A stretch of 64,000 bases of DNA from Halomonas gemina (GTDB taxonomy: Bacteria > Pseudomonadota > Gammaproteobacteria > Pseudomonadales > Halomonadaceae): assembly GCF_023554995.1 (NCBI RefSeq), contig NZ_JAMJPK010000007.1, forward strand, positions 173,615 to 237,614, given 5' to 3'. A model generated the notes under the pieces. It was not told the origin of the DNA and did no database searches. It was given only the letters and a program-made list of their open reading frames with translations. Within the stretch, counting starts at the first letter, position 1. Each line of letters starts with the position of its first letter. A program made the translations under genes and the position numbers. Shown here in pieces: positions 1 through 8,035 of this stretch.

Positions 1-926
1 GTGTGCATGAAGCCCCACACGCCGGCGCCGAAGAAGGCCACGGTCGGGCAACCCAAGGCCCACAGCATGGCGGCCTTGTTGGGGTGGTTGCGGCTGCCCT
101 TCCAGAACATGGTGAAGGCGAACACCACCATGGCGAAGAAGGGAATCACCTCCAGGGTGGAGAAGATGCTGCCGATGGGCTGCCAGTAGCTCGGCGCACC
201 GATCCAGTAGTAGTGGTGGCCGGTACCCAGCAGGCCCGAGAACAACGATAGGCCGACGATGATATAGAGCCACTTCTCGATCACCTCACGGTCGACACCC
301 GTCATCTTGATCAGCAGGTAGCCCAGCAGCGCCGCCATGATCAGCTCCCATACGCCCTCGACCCAGAGGTGCACCACCCACCACCAGTAGAGCTTGTCCA
401 CGGCGAGGTTGGTGGGGTTGTAGAAGGCGAACAGCCAGAACACCGCGGCCAGCCAGAGGCCCAGCATCAGCACCAGGTTGATGGCGGTCCGGCGGCCCTT
501 GAGCAGGGTCATGCTGGTGTTGAACAGGAACATCAGGAAGGAGATGGTGATCAGCACCTTGACCCAGAACGGCTGCTCCAGGAACTCACGCCCCTCGTGG
601 ATCCCGAACTGGTAGCCGACCAGCGCCGCGGCGCCGGCGAAGGCGAAGATCGCCAGCTGGATATAGGCGATGGTGGGGCTGTGTGTCTCACGTTCGGCCT
701 CTTCCGGCATCAGGTAGTAGGTGGCGCCCATGAAGCCGATCAGCAGCCACACGATCAGCAGGTTGGTGTGGCTGACGCGCATGATGTTGAAAGGCATGAT
801 CTCGGCCATGAAGTTCGGCCAGACATAGACAGAGGCGGCCAGCAGCCCGAAGACGATCTGCAGCGCGAAGAGCGCCATGGCCACCATGAAGAATGGCAAG
901 GCCACCTTCTGGGTTTCGTATTTCAT
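1..926 (-). CDS. norB: Nitric oxide reductase large subunit NorB (3'-truncated by window edge)
   Basis: Catalytic heme b/b3-FeB subunit of the membrane cNOR complex, reducing 2 NO to N2O. The gene starts at 926 behind an AAGGAG ribosome site and runs off the left edge; about 308 residues are visible, against roughly 450-470 for the family. Several membrane helices are visible. A heme-ligand His lies in MRVSHTN (residue 53). The HLWVEGVWE motif (186-194) carries an FeB His and the two conserved Glu of bacterial NORs, and GHHYYW (from 236) carries two more FeB His. It lies 54 bp downstream of norC in one transcript. The C-terminal His ligands fall outside the window, so completeness cannot be judged. 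Confidence 0.97.
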   Translation of the reverse strand, partial: MKYETQKVALPFFMVAMALFALQIVFGLLAASVYVWPNFMAEIMPFNIMRVSHTNLLIVWLLIGFMGATYYLMPEEAERETHSPTIAYIQLAIFAFAGAAALVGYQFGIHEGREFLEQPFWVKVLITISFLMFLFNTSMTLLKGRRTAINLVLMLGLWLAAVFWLFAFYNPTNLAVDKLYWWWVVHLWVEGVWELIMAALLGYLLIKMTGVDREVIEKWLYIIVGLSLFSGLLGTGHHYYWIGAPSYWQPIGSIFSTLEVIPFFAMVVFAFTMFWKGSRNHPNKAAMLWALGCPTVAFFGAGVWGFMH

Positions 927-980
927 CGGTGTCGTTCTCCTTGATTGATCCGCGATCCGGCGATCCGGCGGTCCGGCGGG

Positions 981-1433
981 TCAGCCGGCGGGGTGCGGCG
1001 GCCAGTCCTGGTCGTCGATACCGTCGGTCCACTCCAGGAAGTCGATCAGCGCCTGCATTTCCTCCTCGCTGAAGTCGTAGGCCGGCATCTGGCGGCGTCC
1101 CTCGCCCCCCAGCGGCTGGGCGCGGATCCAGGCAGCGAGACCCGCCCGGGCCGCTTCCGGATTCTGGTGTCCTCCGTAGCGCTCCCAGACATTGCCCAGC
1201 TCCGGCGCGAAGTAGGCGCCCTCGCCCATGATGCTGTGGCAGTTGATGCACATGTTCTTTTCCCACACTTCCTTGCCGTGCTTGACGGACTCGGTGAGCC
1301 CCTCGCTGTCGGTGGACGTGTTGACCATGTACCAGTGGCTGTGAGCCGTCAGCGCGGCAAACAGCAGAAAGAAGAACAGCGACCCGCCGTAGAAGATGTT
1401 GCGGGCCGCCGACTTGGTGAGACCGTCGGCCAT
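981..1433 (-). CDS. norC: Nitric oxide reductase cytochrome c subunit NorC
   Basis: Membrane-anchored mono-heme cytochrome c that passes electrons to NorB. The 150 residues are normal for the family. There is one N-terminal membrane anchor (about residues 13-30), then a periplasmic domain with the heme motif CINCH (62-66) and a likely axial Met in QMPAYDFSEEE (Met116). It is the first gene of the norCB transcript. Its upstream region carries an NsrR-type box and, further out, a perfect Dnr/Anr-type box, so expression is probably activated under low oxygen/NO and repressed by NsrR when NO is absent. Confidence 0.97.
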   Translation of the reverse strand: MADGLTKSAARNIFYGGSLFFFLLFAALTAHSHWYMVNTSTDSEGLTESVKHGKEVWEKNMCINCHSIMGEGAYFAPELGNVWERYGGHQNPEAARAGLAAWIRAQPLGGEGRRQMPAYDFSEEEMQALIDFLEWTDGIDDQDWPPHPAG

Positions 1434-1501
1434 GGACCATACCCCCTTGCTCGTGTGGCAGTGCCGCCGCCCCTCACGGCATGCAGCCCTGCGTCCCTTT
1501 T

Positions 1502-1524
1502 AAGATGTATCGAAGATACATGTT
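1502..1524 (-). promoter_or_regulatory. NsrR-type operator upstream of norCB
   Basis: An 11-1-11 near-palindrome with arms AAGATGTATCG and AGATACATGTT. It matches the NsrR consensus (AAGATGYATTT, one base, then the complement) strongly in the outer positions. It sits 69 bp from the norC start, where a promoter activated from the Dnr box at 1555 would place its start site, so bound NsrR would block transcription. An nsrR gene lies in this window at 31563. Confidence 0.8.
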
Positions 1525-1554
1525 AAGCGTAGCAGCAGAGCATGGGGTGAGGCT

Positions 1555-1568
1555 TTGACGCCGGTCAA
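1555..1568 (-). promoter_or_regulatory. Dnr/Anr (FNR-family) box upstream of norCB
   Basis: TTGACGCCGGTCAA is a perfect TTGAC-N4-GTCAA inverted repeat, the form bound by Dnr/Anr-type CRP/FNR regulators. Placing its centre at -41.5 would put the start site near 1520, under the NsrR box. No Dnr gene is visible in the window. Confidence 0.8.
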
Positions 1569-1621
1569 TTTCCGGGAAAGGAAGGCGGGCGACGGCCGGC
1601 TGGCTGTCGCCCGGCAGGGGC

Positions 1622-2386
1622 TCAGTGGCCGAGGATCTGGCTGAGGAACAGCTGGGTGCGCTCGGACTTGGGGTGGTTGAAGAAGGTCTCGGGGGGCGCC
1701 TGCTCGATGATCTGCCCCTGATCCATGAAGATGACCCGGTCGGCCACGGTCTTGGCGAACCCCATCTCGTGGGTCACGCAGAGCATGGTCATGCCCTCGC
1801 GGGCCAGCTCGACCATGACGTCGAGCACCTCCTTGATCATCTCCGGGTCCAGCGCCGAGGTCGGCTCGTCGAAGAGCATCACCTCCGGCTGCATGCACAG
1901 TGCCCGGGCAATGGCCACCCGCTGCTGCTGGCCGCCGGAGAGCTGACCCGGGTACTTGAGGGCCTGGTCAGCGATCTGCACCCGCTCGAGGATCTCCATC
2001 GCCGTGCGCTCGGCCTCGGCGCGTGGCTTCTTCTGCACCCAGGTCTGGGAGATGCAGCAGTTGTCCAGCACGCTCAGGTGGGGAAAGAGGTTGAAGTGCT
2101 GGAACACCATGCCGACGTTGCGGCGGATCTGCTCGATGCGCTTCACATCCCGGGTCATGGTCAGGCCATTGACCACGATCCGCCCCTCCTGATGTTCCTC
2201 GAGGTGGTTGATGCAGCGGATCAGCGTCGACTTTCCCGAGCCCGAGGGGCCACAGATGACGATGCGCTCGCCCTGGGCGACCGTCAGGTCGATGTCGCGC
2301 AGCACGTGGAAGTCGCCATACCACTTGTTGAGCCCGGTGATCTCGATCATGGGCGAGTCGGCCCGGGCGGCAGTTGCCTGGTTCAT
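1622..2386 (-). CDS. aapP: General L-amino acid ABC transporter ATPase
   Basis: ATP-binding subunit that powers the AapQM permease, at the inner face of the cytoplasmic membrane. It has 254 residues with Walker [11 protein letters not shown], signature LSGGQQQR, Walker [16 protein letters not shown] and H-loop VTHEMGFA. The segment [12 protein letters not shown] is typical of AapP/GlnQ-type polar amino acid ATPases. The ATG at 2386 was chosen because the longer upstream extension overlaps aapM and lacks ATPase-like sequence. It is the last gene of aapJ-Q-M-P. Its leader contains a GACAACAA motif (2403-2410). Confidence 0.93.
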   Translation of the reverse strand: MNQATAARADSPMIEITGLNKWYGDFHVLRDIDLTVAQGERIVICGPSGSGKSTLIRCINHLEEHQEGRIVVNGLTMTRDVKRIEQIRRNVGMVFQHFNLFPHLSVLDNCCISQTWVQKKPRAEAERTAMEILERVQIADQALKYPGQLSGGQQQRVAIARALCMQPEVMLFDEPTSALDPEMIKEVLDVMVELAREGMTMLCVTHEMGFAKTVADRVIFMDQGQIIEQAPPETFFNHPKSERTQLFLSQILGH

Positions 2387-2408
2387 GAGAGGGTCCCGTT
2401 CGTTGTTG

Positions 2409-3518
2409 TCAGTTCCGGTGGCCGGTATGCAGGCGCCGTTCGATATACTGGCTGTAGCGCGACATGCTGAAGCAGAACACCCAGAACACCAGGGCGGCGA
2501 AGACATAGCCCTCGGTGGCGAACCCCAGCCAGTTGCTGTCGGTCAGGCCCGCACGGATGATCGCCAGCAGGTCGAAGAGCCCGATGATCAGCACCAGCGA
2601 GGTATCCTTGAACAGTGCGATGAAGGTATTGACGATCCCGGGAATGACCAGCTTGAGCGCCTGGGGCAAGACGATCAGCGCCATGCGATGCCAGTAGCCC
2701 ATGCCCAGCGCCTTGGCGGCTTCCTCCTGCCCCCGGGGTATCGCCTGCAGCCCGCCGCGCACCACCTCGGCCATGTAGGCACTCCAGAAGAGCATGATGC
2801 CGACCAGGGCGCGCAGCAGCTTGTCGAACTCCACCTGGGTCGGCACGAACAACGGCAGCATCACCGAGGCCATGAAGAGCACGGTGATCAGCGGCACACC
2901 GCGCCAGAACTCGATGAATACCACGCTGAAGCCACGCACCAGCGGCATCTGCGAGCGCCGCCCCAGCGCCAGCACCACGCCGATGGGCAGCGAGCCGACG
3001 ATCCCCACGATGGCAATGGTCAGGGTCAGCATCACGCCGCCCCAGTTGCGGGTCGGCACGTGTTCGAGGCCGAAGCTGCCGCCCACCAGCAGGAAGAAGG
3101 CCACCACCGGAAAGCCCACCAGGGCGAAAAACCCCACCCAGCGCTTGGCGGGCAGGCGCGGGATCGCCAGCCAGGCAATCAGCACCGCCAGAAGGACGAA
3201 GACCAGGTCCACCCGCCAGCGCTCGGCCGGGGGATAGAAGCCATAGACGATCGACTCGAAGCGGGCGCTGATGAACACCCAGCAGGCCCCCTCGCCGCTG
3301 CACGCCTCCCGGGAGTCGCCGAGCCAGTCGGCCTGGAATACCGCCCACTGCAGCGCCGGCCACAGCAGCCAGGCCAGCAGCGTCAGCGTCACCACGGTCA
3401 CCGCGCCGTTGAGCGGCGTATTGAAGAGGTTGGCATGCAGCCAGCCGAGCAGGCCACGGCGCAGGTCGGGGGGCCGGCGCTCGGCGACCATCTCGGTCAC
3501 GTTCGTGGTCGTTTCCAT
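2409..3518 (-). CDS. aapM: General L-amino acid ABC transporter permease
   Basis: Integral membrane permease of the polar amino acid (HAAT) family. At 369 residues it fits the long AapM type. It has an extended N-terminal region with a membrane segment and a Cys-containing periplasmic loop ([13 protein letters not shown]). The core follows, with the inner-membrane EAA-like loop around [19 protein letters not shown] that contacts the ATPase. It starts one base after the aapQ stop codon, so the two are translationally close, and it pairs with AapQ as a heterodimeric channel. Confidence 0.93.
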   Translation of the reverse strand: METTTNVTEMVAERRPPDLRRGLLGWLHANLFNTPLNGAVTVVTLTLLAWLLWPALQWAVFQADWLGDSREACSGEGACWVFISARFESIVYGFYPPAERWRVDLVFVLLAVLIAWLAIPRLPAKRWVGFFALVGFPVVAFFLLVGGSFGLEHVPTRNWGGVMLTLTIAIVGIVGSLPIGVVLALGRRSQMPLVRGFSVVFIEFWRGVPLITVLFMASVMLPLFVPTQVEFDKLLRALVGIMLFWSAYMAEVVRGGLQAIPRGQEEAAKALGMGYWHRMALIVLPQALKLVIPGIVNTFIALFKDTSLVLIIGLFDLLAIIRAGLTDSNWLGFATEGYVFAALVFWVFCFSMSRYSQYIERRLHTGHRN

Positions 3519-3519
3519 G

Positions 3520-4698
3520 TCACCGCTCCTTGAGCAGGGTGCGCGCGTTGTAGAGGTTCATCAGCGCGGACACCACCAGGTTAATCAGCAGGTAAACGGC
3601 CATGGTCATGGCGACGATCTCGATGGCCTGCCCGGTCTGGTTGAGCGCCGTGCCGGAGAACACCGCCACCAGGTCCGGGTAGCCGATCGCCGTGGCCAGC
3701 GAGGAGTTCTTGATCAGGTTGAGGTGCTGGCTGGTCAGCTGCGGCACGATCACCCGCATCGCCTGGGGAATCACCACCTTGCGCAGAATGATGCCAGCCG
3801 GCAGGCTCAGCGCCTTGGCCGCCTCCACCTGCCCCTGGGGCACCGACTGGATGCCCGAGCGCACGATCTCGGCAATGAAGGAGGCGGTGTAGATCGAGAG
3901 CGCCAGCCACAGGGCCATCAGCTCGGGAAGCACCGTCACGCCGCCCTGGAAGTTGAAGCCCTTGAGCTCGGGAATGGACCACTCCAGCGGCATGCCGGTG
4001 ACCAGGAAGGTAGCAAGCGGCAGGCCGATCAGCAGCAGGGCGCCCAGCTTGAACACCGGCAACGCCTTGCCGGTCTGCGCCTGGCGGCGCCTTGCGAAGC
4101 GCACCAGGAGACCGGTGGCGATCACCGCCACCAGCAGCGCCCAAGGGGTAGCGGCGAAGCCGGCCAGCGGCTGAGGGTCGGGCAGCACCACGCCGCGCAC
4201 GTTGAGAAAAGCCACCTCGAGCAGCGAATGGCTATTGCGCGGACTGGGCAGGGCCTGCAGCACGGCGAAGTACCAGAACAGGATCTGAACCAGCAGCGGG
4301 ATGTTACGGAAGATCTCCACGTAGGCGGTGGCCAGTCGGGCCAGCAGCCAGTTGGGCGACAGCCGGGCGATGCCCACGGCGAAGCCGATCAGGGTCGCCG
4401 CCACGATGCCCATGGCCGAGACCAGCAGGGTATTGAGCAGCCCCACCACGAAGGTGCGGGCATAGGTGCTGTCGCCGGAGTATTCGATCAGGGTCTGGGG
4501 GATGGAGAAGCCGGCCCGGTCCTGGAGGAAGCCGAAGCCGGTGGTGATCCCCCGGGCCTCGAGGTTGGCCAGGGTATTCGACACCACCATGGCAATGAAC
4601 GCCCCCAGCGCCAGCAGCAGGATGCCCTGCACCAGCAGGGCGCGAAAGCTGGGGTCACGCCATAGCGGCCCCCGCTCCCGTGAGGAAGAACGCAGCAT
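3520..4698 (-). CDS. aapQ: General L-amino acid ABC transporter permease
   Basis: Second permease of the Aap system (392 residues from this start). It has multiple membrane helices and the EAA-type loop GIQSVPQGQVEAAKALSLPAG; the segment EIFRNIPLLVQILFWYF is characteristic of AapQ/AapM permeases. A longer reading from 4737 is possible, but its ATG lies inside a 13-bp-stem hairpin. The ATG at 4698 has a GAGG site just upstream and starts with MLRSSSRERG, so I prefer it. It is downstream of aapJ, separated by the hairpin at 4726-4755. Confidence 0.92.
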   Translation of the reverse strand: MLRSSSRERGPLWRDPSFRALLVQGILLLALGAFIAMVVSNTLANLEARGITTGFGFLQDRAGFSIPQTLIEYSGDSTYARTFVVGLLNTLLVSAMGIVAATLIGFAVGIARLSPNWLLARLATAYVEIFRNIPLLVQILFWYFAVLQALPSPRNSHSLLEVAFLNVRGVVLPDPQPLAGFAATPWALLVAVIATGLLVRFARRRQAQTGKALPVFKLGALLLIGLPLATFLVTGMPLEWSIPELKGFNFQGGVTVLPELMALWLALSIYTASFIAEIVRSGIQSVPQGQVEAAKALSLPAGIILRKVVIPQAMRVIVPQLTSQHLNLIKNSSLATAIGYPDLVAVFSGTALNQTGQAIEIVAMTMAVYLLINLVVSALMNLYNARTLLKER

Positions 4699-4725
4699 AT
4701 CGAGCCTCGCAGACGTACCCGAAAC

Positions 4726-4755
4726 GGCACCACGCATGTCGCCATGCGTGGTGCC
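4726..4755 (-). terminator. Strong hairpin between aapJ and aapQ (attenuator or mRNA stabiliser)
   Basis: Arms GGCACCACGCATG and CATGCGTGGTGCC pair perfectly over 13 bp around a 4-base loop. No clear T-run follows, so partial termination or protection of the aapJ mRNA 3' end is more likely than full termination. Binding-protein genes are often expressed above their permeases through such a structure. Confidence 0.7.
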
Positions 4756-4779
4756 CGGTCATTGGACGTTCAGGGTGGG

Positions 4780-5808
4780 TCAGCGGACCGGCGGTGCGTA
4801 GAGGATGCCGCCCTCGTTCCACAGCGCGTTAACGCCGCGGCTGATCTGCATGGGGGAGTCCTCGCCCACGGTGCTGGCGAACACCTCGCCGTAGTTGCCT
4901 ACGTGCTTGATGATGTTGTAGGCCCAGTCCTTGCCGATGCCCATATCCTCACCGTAGTTACCCTCGACGCCCAGCAGGCGGGCCACCTTGGGGTTGGGCG
5001 GGTCGGCCTTCATGTCGTCGACGTTGTCGCTGTTCACCTCGAGCTCCTCGGCATTGACCATGGCGAAGATCGACCACTTGACGATATCGAACCACTGGTC
5101 GTCGCCCTGGCGCACCACGGGGCCGAGCGGCTCCTTGGAGATCAGCGTCTCGAGGATCTCGACGCTGTCCGGTTCCGGCAGTTGCAGGCGCAGGGCGCTG
5201 AGCTGAGAGGTATCGGAGGTCAAAATGTCACAGCGGCCACTGGCGAAGCCCTGGGCGGTCTGGTCGGGGGTGTCGAAGGTGACGGTCTGGATCTCGATAT
5301 TGCGCGACGGGAAGTAGTCGGCCAGGTTGAGCTCGTGGGTGGTGCCGGACTGGATGCAGATCGAGGCACCGTCGAACTGCTCGGGCCCCTCGATACCCAG
5401 GTCCTTGGCCACCATGAAGCCCTGGCCATCGTAGAAGGTGGTGGCGGTGAAGTTCATGCCCAGCGAATTGTCGCGGGTCGCGGTCCAGGTGGTGTTGCGC
5501 GAGAGGACGTCGATCTCGCCGGACTGCAGGGCGGTGAAGCGCTCCTTGGCGGTCAGCGGCGTGAAGGAGACCGCCTCAGGATCATCGAAGATGGCGGCGG
5601 CGATGCCACGGCAGGTCTCCACGTCCAGTCCCTGCCAGGTGCCGTTCTCGTCGGGCGAGGAGAAGCCGGAGAGGCCCACGTTGACGCCACAGCGCAGCTC
5701 GCCGCGCTCCTTCACCTCGTCCAGGGTGGCCGCCGAGGCGGACGAGACCATGCCGACACAGAGGGCAGCAGCAGAAAGAGAGAGCAGTGTCTTGTTGTTG
5801 TACCGCAT
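4780..5808 (-). CDS. aapJ: General L-amino acid ABC transporter substrate-binding protein
   Basis: Periplasmic amino-acid binding protein (342 residues) of the SBP_bac_3 fold. The signal peptide covers about residues 1-26 and is probably cleaved after SASA. Hallmark segments are VKERGELRCGVN near the mature N-terminus, GLDVETCRGIAAAIF, and DVLSRNTTWTATRD, all typical of AapJ. It is the first gene of aapJQMP, which takes up a broad range of L-amino acids. The operon sits between norCB and the nnrS operon with no functional tie to denitrification, which suggests a local insertion or rearrangement. Confidence 0.95.
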   Translation of the reverse strand: MRYNNKTLLSLSAAALCVGMVSSASAATLDEVKERGELRCGVNVGLSGFSSPDENGTWQGLDVETCRGIAAAIFDDPEAVSFTPLTAKERFTALQSGEIDVLSRNTTWTATRDNSLGMNFTATTFYDGQGFMVAKDLGIEGPEQFDGASICIQSGTTHELNLADYFPSRNIEIQTVTFDTPDQTAQGFASGRCDILTSDTSQLSALRLQLPEPDSVEILETLISKEPLGPVVRQGDDQWFDIVKWSIFAMVNAEELEVNSDNVDDMKADPPNPKVARLLGVEGNYGEDMGIGKDWAYNIIKHVGNYGEVFASTVGEDSPMQISRGVNALWNEGGILYAPPVR

Positions 5809-5935
5809 GAAAGGACTCCAGGTTCTGTTATGTCGAGTATTGCTGATGCAGCAGCCTCGAAACTAGCAGACCCCGGAGTCTCGTCGCCAGCCGGCGATTA
5901 AACGCTTGTCCCAGTAGCCCTAGGGCCGCCGGGGG

Positions 5936-6253
5936 TCAGGATTCGGTGATGTCCTCGATCCAGGTCAGGGCCGCGACACCGCTGGGCAGGCCCAGTGTGG
6001 GGATGGCCAGCATGGCCACCTGCTTGAGGGACTCGGCGGATTCGCCCTCCTCCAGGCCGCGACGCACGTGGGAGTGCACGGCGCCCTCGGAGCGTGCGCC
6101 CACGGCCAGCGCCAGCTTGACCAGCCGGCGCGTGCGCGCGTCCAGCGGGCCGGACTCGGCACAGGCCCGGCCCAGCTCGGCGTAGGCCTCCCAGATCTCG
6201 GGGTAGTGCTCGGCCACCTGGCCGGCGCCGGCGGGAAGTTCCTGTTTCGACAT
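5936..6253 (-). CDS. Carboxymuconolactone decarboxylase / AhpD-like protein
   Basis: Small cytosolic helical protein (105 residues) of the carboxymuconolactone decarboxylase fold. The fold is seen in YPEIWEAYAELG, LDARTRRLVKLALAVG and EGAVHSHVRRGLEEG. The CxxC redox pair of true AhpD is absent (the site reads SEGAVHSH), so peroxidase activity of the AhpD kind is unlikely and the function is unknown. It is the last gene of an nnrS-sirB2-this gene unit on the minus strand. Such proteins do occur beside denitrification genes, but the role is inference. Confidence 0.8.
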   Translation of the reverse strand: MSKQELPAGAGQVAEHYPEIWEAYAELGRACAESGPLDARTRRLVKLALAVGARSEGAVHSHVRRGLEEGESAESLKQVAMLAIPTLGLPSGVAALTWIEDITES

Positions 6254-6314
6254 GAGATCATCCTTCTGAAAAGAGTGGCCGGGACAGTATAGGCCAGCAC
6301 GGCCGCCCCCTGCG

Positions 6315-6704
6315 TCACGCCAGCCAGGAGAGCGGGCTGTGGCGGATCGCCGCGCCCAGCATGTAGGCGAAGGTGGCCACCGCGGCCAGGGCGGTGACGG
6401 CTCTCGTCCGCGGCGTCCTGCCGCGCTTGATCGCCACCGTGCCCAGGCCGATATAGGCCAGCAGGGCGATCAGCTTGGCAGCCAGCCAGGGGTGCTGGTG
6501 GGGCCACAGCGAGAGCATCACCATCAGCACCACGCCCAGCACCAGCAGGGTGGTGTCGATGAGGTGTGGCGCCACCCTCACCCAGCGCGTCTGCAGCACC
6601 GCTGCCTCGCGCACCGACCACCAGGCCCTCAGCATGAAGAAGAGGATGCTCAGGCTGGCGGCGGTGACGTGCAGGTGCTTGATCAGCACATAGTGTTCGA
6701 TCAT
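6315..6704 (-). CDS. SirB2-family membrane protein
   Basis: Integral membrane protein of 129 residues with four predicted helices, matching the SirB family pattern. A conserved N-terminal stretch (IEHYVLIKHLHVTAA) carries two His, and HP residues lie near WPHQHPWLAAK. The biochemical function of the family is not established. It lies 21 bp after nnrS1 and 61 bp before the AhpD-like gene, so it is probably co-transcribed with nnrS1 from the Anr/Dnr-type box at 8004. Confidence 0.82.
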   Translation of the reverse strand: MIEHYVLIKHLHVTAASLSILFFMLRAWWSVREAAVLQTRWVRVAPHLIDTTLLVLGVVLMVMLSLWPHQHPWLAAKLIALLAYIGLGTVAIKRGRTPRTRAVTALAAVATFAYMLGAAIRHSPLSWLA

Positions 6705-6725
6705 GTCGCGCTCCCCAGCCCTTGA

Positions 6726-7940
6726 CTAGCCGTCCTTGCCGTCGGCCCGGGCCGACAGCAGCGGCCCCGTATAGTGGAACAGGAAGATGACGTAGGCCAG
6801 GCACCAGAAGATGATGCCCAGGTTGTAGGTCCAGTGGGTGATCTGCGGAAAGAGCGCCAGTACCGGCGAGCGCAGCAGGGCCGCGGCCACCATCAGCCCC
6901 AGGGCCACCCCGATGCCCGGCAGGGTGCGGATGGGACGCGCCGTGTGGCCCAGCGAGACCCGCGACATCATCGCCAGCATCATGGTGCCCATGCCGCCGA
7001 TGGTCAGGGCGTGCAGCGCGGCGTCGGCGCGGTTGCCGGCGAGCAGCGCCAGGGCCCACATGGCCAGGCCCACGGGGATGAAGGCGTAGCTCAGGTGCAG
7101 CCCCCAGAGCAGCGGCTCGCGCCAGCTGTGGAGCCCTCCCCAGCGCGACAGCCGCACGGCGTTGGCCAGGGCGGCCAGACCCATCAGGGTCGCCAGCAGG
7201 GCGTCGGGGACCGCCACGCCGAGCATCACCAGCAGCTGGCCCACCACCACCGCCATCACGCTGCCGAGGCTCAGGGTCTCCAGCGCCGGGATCGGCGGCC
7301 TGCGGGTCAGCCCCAGGCGGTTGGCGGTGAACATGGCGATCACCCGGCCGCCCACCACCACCATCAGCAGGGTGAACAGCAGCACCGCCAGGTAGGCGGC
7401 CTGACGGATCAGCTCGGCGTCGCCGGTCAATACCCCCAGGTGCATGGCCAGGTTGGCCAGCGTCAGCAGCCCCAGGGCCGGCAGGAAGACCAGGTTGCGC
7501 CAGCGCTTCGCGGCGATGACCAGCCGGGCCATCACTCCCGCCACAACCGGCAGGAACGCCATGTCGACCAGCACCGGCAGCCAGGCCGGCAGGCCCAGGG
7601 GAACGGCCATCAGTAGCCGCCCGGCCAGCCACACCCCGACCAGGACCAGCAGCGCCCCCCCCTTGAGGCTGGGCAGGCCGGTCCAGTTCTGTACCGCGGT
7701 AAGCAGGAAACCCGCCACCACGGAGGCGGCGAAGCCGAACAGCATCTCGTGCTGGTGCCAGAACACCAGGCCACCGAAGGGACGCAGCAGGACGTCGCCG
7801 TGCCAGAAGGCGAACCACACCCCCATGGAGAGCACGCTGAACAGCGCGGCCAGCAGGAAGAAGGGGCGGAAGGCGAGGCGCGCCACCGGCAGGCGCGACA
7901 GCGTGGAGGAGCGGAGGGAAGAGGAGGAGGTCGATTGCAT
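6726..7940 (-). CDS. nnrS: NnrS family protein (first copy)
   Basis: Polytopic heme/copper membrane protein family linked to NO-stress relief during denitrification. It has 404 residues and about 12 hydrophobic segments. Typical motifs are ARLAFRPFFLLAALF at the start, FWHQHEMLFGFAASVVAGFLLTAVQNWTG cut into conserved blocks, and HALTIGGMGTMMLAMMSRVSLGHT near the C-terminus with conserved His. It heads an operon with sirB2 and an AhpD-like gene. A second, more divergent NnrS is at 30225. An Anr/Dnr-like box lies 64-77 bp upstream. Confidence 0.93.
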   Translation of the reverse strand: MQSTSSSSLRSSTLSRLPVARLAFRPFFLLAALFSVLSMGVWFAFWHGDVLLRPFGGLVFWHQHEMLFGFAASVVAGFLLTAVQNWTGLPSLKGGALLVLVGVWLAGRLLMAVPLGLPAWLPVLVDMAFLPVVAGVMARLVIAAKRWRNLVFLPALGLLTLANLAMHLGVLTGDAELIRQAAYLAVLLFTLLMVVVGGRVIAMFTANRLGLTRRPPIPALETLSLGSVMAVVVGQLLVMLGVAVPDALLATLMGLAALANAVRLSRWGGLHSWREPLLWGLHLSYAFIPVGLAMWALALLAGNRADAALHALTIGGMGTMMLAMMSRVSLGHTARPIRTLPGIGVALGLMVAAALLRSPVLALFPQITHWTYNLGIIFWCLAYVIFLFHYTGPLLSARADGKDG

Positions 7941-8003
7941 GGCACCATACCCGACTGAAACGCTTGGTTATGGCCATTGTGCCCCACTCCCGGCACGCCT
8001 TCC

Positions 8004-8017
8004 ATGACAGGTATCAA
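8004..8017 (-). promoter_or_regulatory. Anr/Dnr-type box upstream of nnrS1
   Basis: Read on the minus strand this is TTGATACCTGTCAT, one mismatch from TTGAY-N4-RTCAA. Its centre is 70 bp from the nnrS1 start, compatible with activation at -41.5. A weak NsrR-like palindrome (8006-8028, about 15 of 23 positions) overlaps it, but I do not rely on that. Confidence 0.55.
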
Positions 8018-8035
8018 TAATACTTCTTATGGAGA

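Noticed and set aside
8006..8028. NsrR-like palindrome upstream of nnrS1
   Set aside because: Only about 15 of 23 positions match, and a better Anr/Dnr-type box overlaps it.
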